From contig JAAZXI010000007.1 in NCBI GenBank assembly GCA_014240285.1, forward strand, positions 1 to 45,476: a stretch of 45,476 bases of DNA. Reading direction: 5' to 3'. The position numbers were made by a program, and so were the translations under genes. Below the pieces are notes generated by a model. It was not told where the DNA came from, ran no database searches, and saw nothing but the letters and a program-made list of their open reading frames with translations. The stretch is from Methanobacteriota archaeon (lineage in GTDB: Archaea; Thermoplasmatota; Poseidoniia; Poseidoniales; Thalassarchaeaceae). Positions 40,468 through 45,476 of this stretch are shown here, one piece after another; the first letter of the stretch is position 1, and each line of letters starts with the position of its first letter.

Positions 40468-41994
40468 GTGACCAGAGTAGCTCAGCTACTAGTGCTGCTG
40501 ATGTTGAGTTCTTCAATCAGTGGTTGCCTGTGGTGGGGGGATGAAGAGGTCGTCGAAGAGGAAACAGGTCCGTTCGATTTCGATCAGGATGTACCAATCA
40601 CGACTTGGTACCATTATCCTGGAACGGTACCGGAACCATGGGCTGTTGATGCTACCGACTCTACCGCGGTATCCGCGGCAAACATCACCGCAAACCTGAG
40701 TGGGAACAGTACCCCTTACTTCACCAACGCTACCTACTATGGCACTGGGTTCGACACCTTCGAGCCGACCATCGGAATCACCTCCTCCGGAGCCATCTTT
40801 TTCACCAACTACAACGGACTCGGTGATGGTACTCACATCATCCGCTCTCGGGACCAGGGGCAGACCTGGGAGGATGTAGGGCCGTTCGGGACTGTGGATG
40901 AGGACTCTGGGCAGACTCCCAACTCCAACGACCCTTACATCTACGTCGACAAATTCACGGACAGGCTGGTTAAGTTCGACATGCACGCGCTTGCGGCAAT
41001 GTTCGTTGAATACTCTGACAATGACGGTGACTCATGGAGCGCCCCTTTTCCGGTAGAGGGTTACTATGTGACTCAAGATCACCAAAGTATAGCCTCGATG
41101 CCTCCTCCTCCTGGTGTAACGGCGTTTCACGAGGTGATTTACGTATACTGTATCAACACCGGCTCACCAGCCGCTGGAGCGCAATGCTCGCGCTCGCTCA
41201 ATGGGGGGTTGTCATGGGACGTTCAAAGAATTGGGTTCCCCAGTAGTAGCTTCCCGCAGTGCTCAGGGTTGCACGGCCATGTGGCGGGGGGAATTGACGG
41301 AGCTGTCTACAGAGGCAATCCCTCGTGCGGGGGTCCAGCAGTCTATCGCTCTCTAGATGGAGGCTATACTTGGACGGAGCATACCATAACCACAGAAGTA
41401 GGGATGCAGCAGGGTTGGCACTCGCACGAGGTCGCTACGGCAGTGGATGATGGGGGCAATGTCCACGCCACTTGGATCAGTAATGACCAGTTGCCATGGT
41501 ACGCTTACTCGCGGGACCAAGGCAACACCTGGAGTGAACCGATGATGGTAGCAGCCCCGGGCGTAAGAGAAACCGGTTTCCCGACAATCTTTGCAGGAGC
41601 AGAGGGGCGCGTAGTGGTTGGTTACATCGGCGAGGTAAACGACGTGGGGGATAACAACTCAACCTCTGGTGGAGTCGGTTGGGGCGGCTACATGGCCATC
41701 ATGACAGATGCCTTCTCTGAGAACCCACTCATCACCACTGTAGTTGTGAACCAACCGGATGATCCGCTGGACATCACATCTGATTGTGGTAATGTGCGCT
41801 GTGGAGGGTTCGGAGACTTCATCGATGTCGAGATCGATGATGAAGGGCGTCCTTGGATCGCTCTCGCACACAACGCCGCTGGGTTTGAGGAGGCAATCAT
41901 AGGCACGCTCACCGAAGGGCCGGCGCTGTATGGCGACCTCGCGTACCTTCCGGCGCTCCCGCCTGGTGGCAATACAACCCTGTTGATGGGGTGA
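40468..41994 (+). CDS. Secreted lipoprotein with Asp-box (BNR/sialidase-type) propeller, copy 1
   Basis: 508 residues from a GTG start preceded by GGAG. The signal peptide ends in lipobox ISGC (C20). Five Asp-boxes are visible: SRDQGQTW, SDNDGDSW, SLNGGLSW, SLDGGYTW and SRDQGNTW, typical of sialidase/BNR-type propellers. The conserved C-terminal core DCG-x-x-RCGGFGDF then DEGRPW and ALAHN may close the propeller. Candidate role is binding or cutting extracellular polysaccharides, but no catalytic residues for sialidase could be identified. It is a tandem paralogue of the gene at 42039. Confidence 0.85.
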   Translation: MTRVAQLLVLLMLSSSISGCLWWGDEEVVEEETGPFDFDQDVPITTWYHYPGTVPEPWAVDATDSTAVSAANITANLSGNSTPYFTNATYYGTGFDTFEPTIGITSSGAIFFTNYNGLGDGTHIIRSRDQGQTWEDVGPFGTVDEDSGQTPNSNDPYIYVDKFTDRLVKFDMHALAAMFVEYSDNDGDSWSAPFPVEGYYVTQDHQSIASMPPPPGVTAFHEVIYVYCINTGSPAAGAQCSRSLNGGLSWDVQRIGFPSSSFPQCSGLHGHVAGGIDGAVYRGNPSCGGPAVYRSLDGGYTWTEHTITTEVGMQQGWHSHEVATAVDDGGNVHATWISNDQLPWYAYSRDQGNTWSEPMMVAAPGVRETGFPTIFAGAEGRVVVGYIGEVNDVGDNNSTSGGVGWGGYMAIMTDAFSENPLITTVVVNQPDDPLDITSDCGNVRCGGFGDFIDVEIDDEGRPWIALAHNAAGFEEAIIGTLTEGPALYGDLAYLPALPPGGNTTLLMG

Positions 41995-42038
41995 CATGTC
42001 GCCGTTCATCTGATGTATGCGAGTACTGACCGCTAATC

Positions 42039-43493
42039 GTGCGCGCGACAGCGATGATGTTGGTGCTGGTGATGATATCAGCCCCCCTTGGGGGCTGTTT
42101 CGGCAAAGAAGAAGTCGTAGTCGATGAGAAAGGTGTGTTCGAAGAACTGTGCCCCGACAGTATCGCAAACAACACCTGGTACCATTACTCCAACGCTACT
42201 GATGCCACCAAGGTCTCTGACATCTTCAACGGTACCTCGGTGCTCATCGGGAACAACGCCCCGGCCTGCGCGAGAGGGACCTACTACGGGATTGGAATGA
42301 CCACCTTCGAGCCGACCATTGGGGTAACCTCGGCTGACAACCTCTACATGACAAGTTGGGGAAATGGCGCCGCTGGTTCGACAGCGATAGTACGCTGCTC
42401 GGGAATGATAAGTATGGTCAACGTGAGTGAATACGTCTGCGAGGATGTGTACAGCGCGTTCCTCCCAGTGGCTAACAGCAACGATCCTTACCTCTACGTC
42501 GACCCATGGACGGACCGAATCATGAAGTTCGACATGCACGCACTGCTTGGTATGACTGTTGAGTGGTCCGACAACGATGGAGAGAGTTGGACTGGACCTT
42601 CTGTGGCCACAGGGTGGTCGGTCCAGGACCACCAGACGATAGCATCCTCGCCCTACCCGGCTCTCCTTCATCCTACTACCTGGGTGTTTTGTGTCAACGG
42701 CAACTACCCATACCCAGTTTGCGCCGCTAGTAATGATGGTGGATTGACTTGGGGGCCCGAGCTTCCAGGTGCGCCGAATGGTTGTGACAGTGGGGGTCTC
42801 ACCGGTCATATGATGGGTTCAGAAAACGGTAACTTCTACCGTGGAAATAGAGGTTGCAACGGAGGAGAGGGTTACTCCATCTACAGAAGCACTAACGGGG
42901 GCATAACTTGGACGGAGCATCCCCTTCCAACAGAGACCACAGGGACGGCTGAGACTTGGAACTTCGAGGAGGCACAGGTCTATCCAGACTCGGATAACAA
43001 CGTCCACGCGATGTGGATGGGATCTGACAATATGCCATACTACTCATACTCTACAGACGAAGCAGAAACGTGGAGTGCGCCGATGATGGTAGCGCCGCCG
43101 ATCGGTCTCAACGGAACTGGGTTCCCGGTACTAACTGCAGGAGGACCCGGTCAGGTCGCATTGGGTTATTTGGGGGACTCTGGAGGAGACACATGGAATG
43201 GCTACCTCACGGTCATCTCTGACGTGTTCAGCCCGATGCCACTGATGACGACCGTGCAGGTAAACGGGTGGGGTGACCCACTCGACACAACGGCTGACTG
43301 CGGCTTCAACCGGTGCGGTGGATTCGGTGACTTCAATGACATCGTAATCGACCAGTATGGTAGACCCTGGTTCGGTCTGGCTCACAATGTAGCTGGTGAG
43401 ATTGGTATCTTTGGGACCATGGCCATAGGGCCCTCTCTTCGTGGCAATGGCACTCTGACAGAGTTGCCCTCTGGTGGCCCGGACACCCTCTAG
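42039..43493 (+). CDS. Secreted lipoprotein with Asp-box propeller, copy 2
   Basis: 484 residues from GTG. Signal peptide with lipobox LGGC (C20). Four Asp-box-like motifs remain: SDNDGESW, SNDGGLTW, STNGGITW and STDEAETW (degenerate). The segments NNTWYHYSNAT, TTFEPTIGVTS, NSNDPYLYVDPWTDRIMKFDMHAL, and DCGFNRCGGFGDF match copy 1 closely, so the pair arose by duplication. Copy 2 gained extra cysteines (CARGTYYG, RCSGM, EYVCED). The stop TAG overlaps the convergent LysE stop in the tetranucleotide CTAG. The function is as unclear as for copy 1. Confidence 0.85.
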   Translation: MRATAMMLVLVMISAPLGGCFGKEEVVVDEKGVFEELCPDSIANNTWYHYSNATDATKVSDIFNGTSVLIGNNAPACARGTYYGIGMTTFEPTIGVTSADNLYMTSWGNGAAGSTAIVRCSGMISMVNVSEYVCEDVYSAFLPVANSNDPYLYVDPWTDRIMKFDMHALLGMTVEWSDNDGESWTGPSVATGWSVQDHQTIASSPYPALLHPTTWVFCVNGNYPYPVCAASNDGGLTWGPELPGAPNGCDSGGLTGHMMGSENGNFYRGNRGCNGGEGYSIYRSTNGGITWTEHPLPTETTGTAETWNFEEAQVYPDSDNNVHAMWMGSDNMPYYSYSTDEAETWSAPMMVAPPIGLNGTGFPVLTAGGPGQVALGYLGDSGGDTWNGYLTVISDVFSPMPLMTTVQVNGWGDPLDTTADCGFNRCGGFGDFNDIVIDQYGRPWFGLAHNVAGEIGIFGTMAIGPSLRGNGTLTELPSGGPDTL

Positions 43494-44128
43494 AAGACTT
43501 CTGGATACAAGCCGTACGCTTGGTATGCAAAGCTTACCGCGAAGCCGAGCATTGCGAAGCCGCAGATTACCATCGCGAAGCGATACTTGTGAGGAGATAG
43601 CCAGGTTCCGCCGCCTACGAAGAGCCATGCGATGGATGCCTTCACGAGGATAATAGTGATCAGAAAACAGATGGCATACAGGATCGGTGCCAGAGGTTCC
43701 TGTTCTGCAGCCGAAGCCATCAGGGGGCCGCCGATGAGAAACCAAAACATGTACACATTGGGATTCAGAAGATTGGTCAGCACTCCGCGCTTTAAAGACC
43801 CGGTTGCATCGTCTTCTGTCTTCACGGGATCGGGGGGTTCCAGAGAGAAGCACTCCAGCCCCATCTTGGTCAAAAACAACGCCCCAAGAAGTGAGATTGA
43901 GAACAGGACAGATGGTTGTGTAGCCATCCAACCAGCTAGGAGTAGACTAACGATTATCAGCGGGCCATCGGTGAAGATAGGGGCAGCAGCAGTCCACATA
44001 CCGGCTTTCAGACCCTTGGAAAGGGATTCTCTGATTACCATAGTCAGAAGTGGGCCTGGCTTGATGCCTTCGATGATTCCGAGAGCTATTCCCGCCGCCG
44101 CTAGGCTGGCGATAAGGTCTGTTTCCAT
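43490..44128 (-). CDS. LysE-family transporter, second copy in the window
   Basis: 212 residues, about six hydrophobic helices. The signature IKPGPLLTMVIRESLSKGLKAG follows the first helix, and LNPNVYMFWFLIGGPLM is also a family motif. It differs from the copy at 32603 in sequence, so they are not recent duplicates. Substrate unknown. The gene is adjacent (3 bases) to the YccA-like gene, suggesting a shared transcript. It ends over the stop of the lipoprotein gene. Confidence 0.88.
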   Translation of the reverse strand: METDLIASLAAAGIALGIIEGIKPGPLLTMVIRESLSKGLKAGMWTAAAPIFTDGPLIIVSLLLAGWMATQPSVLFSISLLGALFLTKMGLECFSLEPPDPVKTEDDATGSLKRGVLTNLLNPNVYMFWFLIGGPLMASAAEQEPLAPILYAICFLITIILVKASIAWLFVGGGTWLSPHKYRFAMVICGFAMLGFAVSFAYQAYGLYPEVF

Positions 44129-44131
44129 ACA

Positions 44132-44887
44132 CTACCTCGAGGCGGCTATCTTGGCTAGGAGTTTGAGAATCTCGAGATAGAGCCAAATCAATGTGACCAT
44201 CAAACCGAAGGCCGCTCTCCACTCCAATTGTTTGGGAGCTCCTCTCTCCACTCCCTTCTCTATGAAGTCGAAGTCCGCGACCAAACAGAGTGCTGCTATA
44301 CCTATGACGAACAGGGAGAATCCTATGCCGATTGGACCAGCGCCGTGAATATATGGAATTGCGTACCATCCAGAAAAGGAGCCTATGATTGAAACTAGGT
44401 AAATCAGGACGATTGCAACTAGTGCTGAAGAGACAGCAATCTGTGTGTTACGGTCCCATGCGATTAGTCCGGCTCTGTAAATGGCAATCATGGACCCAAG
44501 GATGAGGAAAGTGAGAAGTGCAGCGAGAATACCAATACCTGGCATATCTAATGCAACCTCGAAAAACCAAGTTATTCCTCCAAGAAACATTCCCTCCAAA
44601 GCGGCGTAAGAGCCAATCAACAGTGGATTCATGGAGCCAGAAAAAATCACTATCAAAGCAACGACAAAACCTCCCACAAACCCAATTAAAATCAGTGGCG
44701 ATGCCTCTGGCATCGAAAAAGCCGTCATTATGGCGGTGGTCGCTGTAATCAATAGGAGTAAACCGGTCTTCTCGGCTACTCCTTCAATGGTCATTAGATT
44801 GGATTCCTCATCCCACCAGTTGGCCTCCTCATAGGAGCTCTTATCGAACGTGGCATCGGAAAGTGCAGGGTTCCCTGAGCGGTACAT
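44132..44887 (-). CDS. YccA/Bax-inhibitor-1-like integral membrane protein
   Basis: 251 residues with six or seven hydrophobic helices. The N-terminal MYRSGNPALSDATF matches the start of the YccA-like (COG4760-type) branch, followed by MTIEGVAEKTGLLLLITATTA, MNPLLIGSYAALEGMFLGGITWF, and the C-terminal DFDFIEKGVERGAPKQLEWRAAFGLMVTLIWLYLEILKLL. Bax-inhibitor relatives modulate ion leak or membrane proteases in other organisms, but no role is known here. The ATG at 44887 is chosen over a TTG at 44917 because it gives the family N-terminus. Confidence 0.88.
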   Translation of the reverse strand: MYRSGNPALSDATFDKSSYEEANWWDEESNLMTIEGVAEKTGLLLLITATTAIMTAFSMPEASPLILIGFVGGFVVALIVIFSGSMNPLLIGSYAALEGMFLGGITWFFEVALDMPGIGILAALLTFLILGSMIAIYRAGLIAWDRNTQIAVSSALVAIVLIYLVSIIGSFSGWYAIPYIHGAGPIGIGFSLFVIGIAALCLVADFDFIEKGVERGAPKQLEWRAAFGLMVTLIWLYLEILKLLAKIAASR

Positions 44888-44936
44888 TAGAGGAACTGAT
44901 GCGGTGCCCCTTCTCAAGGCTTAGCCCGGCGTATGC

Positions 44937-45476
44937 TCATACGAAGCCTAACAGGTGCTTCCCGGTGTAACTGTCGGGGTTCTCGGTAATTTCTTCGGGT
45001 GTACCCTCGGCAACCACCAAACCGCCCCGTTCTCCCCCCTCAGGCCCGAGATCTATGACCCAATCTGCGCACTTGATTACATCGAGATGGTGTTCGATGA
45101 TGATGACTGTGTGACCGTTACGGCGTAGACGGAGGAGTACTTCGATGAGTTGGTGGACGTCAGCTAAGGAGAGGCCGGTGGTCGGTTCGTCGAGGATGTA
45201 CACGGTGTGCTTGGTAGCCGGGCGGTGTAACTGGGTGGCAAGTTTGACCCTCTGGGCCTCGCCTCCAGAGAGGGTTGTTGCGGGCTGACCCAGACGGATG
45301 TAACCTAGGCCGACATCCCGGATTGTTGACAGAATGCGATAAATCGAACGCTGGTTGGCGAAGAACTCGCAGGCCTCAGTGACATTCATCTCAAGGACAT
45401 CATGGATGGTCTTGCCTCGCCATTCAACCTCTAGAGTTTCGCGGGCGTAGCGCTTGCCCTTGCAGATGTCGCAGAC
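44937..45476 (-). CDS. uvrA: UvrA, C-terminal part cut by the window edge
   Basis: The ATPase subunit of the UvrABC nucleotide excision repair complex recognises DNA damage. About 179 residues are present and the frame remains open at the right edge. Visible are [16 protein letters not shown] (zinc-module end), [21 protein letters not shown] (ABC signature), [17 protein letters not shown] (Walker B), [23 protein letters not shown] (His switch and D-loop area), and the [18 protein letters not shown] ending. The rest of the gene is beyond base 45476. UvrA in mesophilic archaea is thought to derive from bacteria. Confidence 0.96.
   Translation of the reverse strand, partial: VCDICKGKRYARETLEVEWRGKTIHDVLEMNVTEACEFFANQRSIYRILSTIRDVGLGYIRLGQPATTLSGGEAQRVKLATQLHRPATKHTVYILDEPTTGLSLADVHQLIEVLLRLRRNGHTVIIIEHHLDVIKCADWVIDLGPEGGERGGLVVAEGTPEEITENPDSYTGKHLLGFV

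Noticed and set aside
42078-42809. Minus-strand 243-residue open frame (also the 266-residue frame at 43131-43931)
   Set aside because: Both are shadows of the Asp-box lipoprotein and LysE genes; their residues have no family pattern and low-plausibility composition.
1-45476. CRISPR arrays, transposons, toxin-antitoxin or defence islands
   Set aside because: No regular short repeats with spacers, no transposase, integrase or terminal inverted repeats, and no defence-gene motifs were found in any frame.

Overview
The window is a densely packed archaeal chromosome segment, with 37 protein-coding genes (two cut by the window edges) and two tRNA genes. Archaeal markers are a TFB with zinc ribbon and cyclin repeats, both subunits of DNA topoisomerase VI, an RFC-type clamp-loader subunit, an Rpo12-like RNA polymerase zinc ribbon, diphthine synthase, a Trm5-type tRNA methyltransferase, a split GMP synthase amidotransferase subunit and a geranylgeranyl-reductase flavoprotein. 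They are mixed with bacterial-looking genes: E. coli-type NADP isocitrate dehydrogenase, a long-form B12-dependent ribonucleotide reductase, UvrA, CutA and a PlsC-type acyltransferase. Large secreted propeller proteins and lipoproteins with lipoboxes are also present. This mixture points to a planktonic euryarchaeon of the Marine Group II/III type (Poseidoniia, Thermoplasmatota). The placement is an inference from gene content and was not tested by phylogeny.

Layout. 1-8.2 kb: isocitrate dehydrogenase (edge), OsmC, NrdJ, TFB and a two-domain aconitase-family enzyme. 8.3-11.5 kb: the top6B-top6A operon. 11.5-13.4 kb: two small membrane proteins and a SurR-like winged-helix regulator. 13.4-18.5 kb: a 1705-residue surface protein that looks like a seven-blade propeller with a von Willebrand A domain inserted, followed by Ig-like domains and a C-terminal membrane anchor. 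18.6-24.2 kb: a minus-strand operon of five genes (membrane protein, SdhA-like flavoprotein, HIT hydrolase, acyltransferase, possible DUF2299 protein). 24.3-26.6 kb: tRNA-Arg(CCU), RFC-like subunit, Rpo12-like protein, GMP synthase subunit A, tRNA-Asp(GUC). 26.6-32.6 kb: small Cys-rich protein, secreted S15-type peptidase, Trm5, diphthine synthase and an unknown 566-residue protein. 32.6-37.1 kb: amino-acid metabolism (LysE exporter, PLP trans-sulfuration enzyme, Lrp regulator, threonine synthase), a YczE-like membrane protein and CutA. 37.2-40.4 kb: geranylgeranyl reductase, HAD phosphatase, extended SDR. 40.5-45.5 kb: two tandem Asp-box lipoproteins, a second LysE exporter, a YccA/Bax-inhibitor-like protein and the C-terminus of UvrA.

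Organisation. No intergenic stretch exceeds about 180 bases and I saw no insertion sequence, CRISPR array, integrase or rRNA. Every convergent gene pair ends within -4 to +7 bases of its partner, and two pairs share one palindromic stop tetranucleotide (TTAA, CTAG). Short perfect palindromes sit over the expected start region of the TFB gene and of the SurR-like regulator, suggesting operators. The features I find most novel are the propeller/VWA surface protein, the systematic stop-to-stop packing, and a fatty-acyl-transferase-like enzyme in an archaeon that also carries an isoprenoid-lipid reductase.
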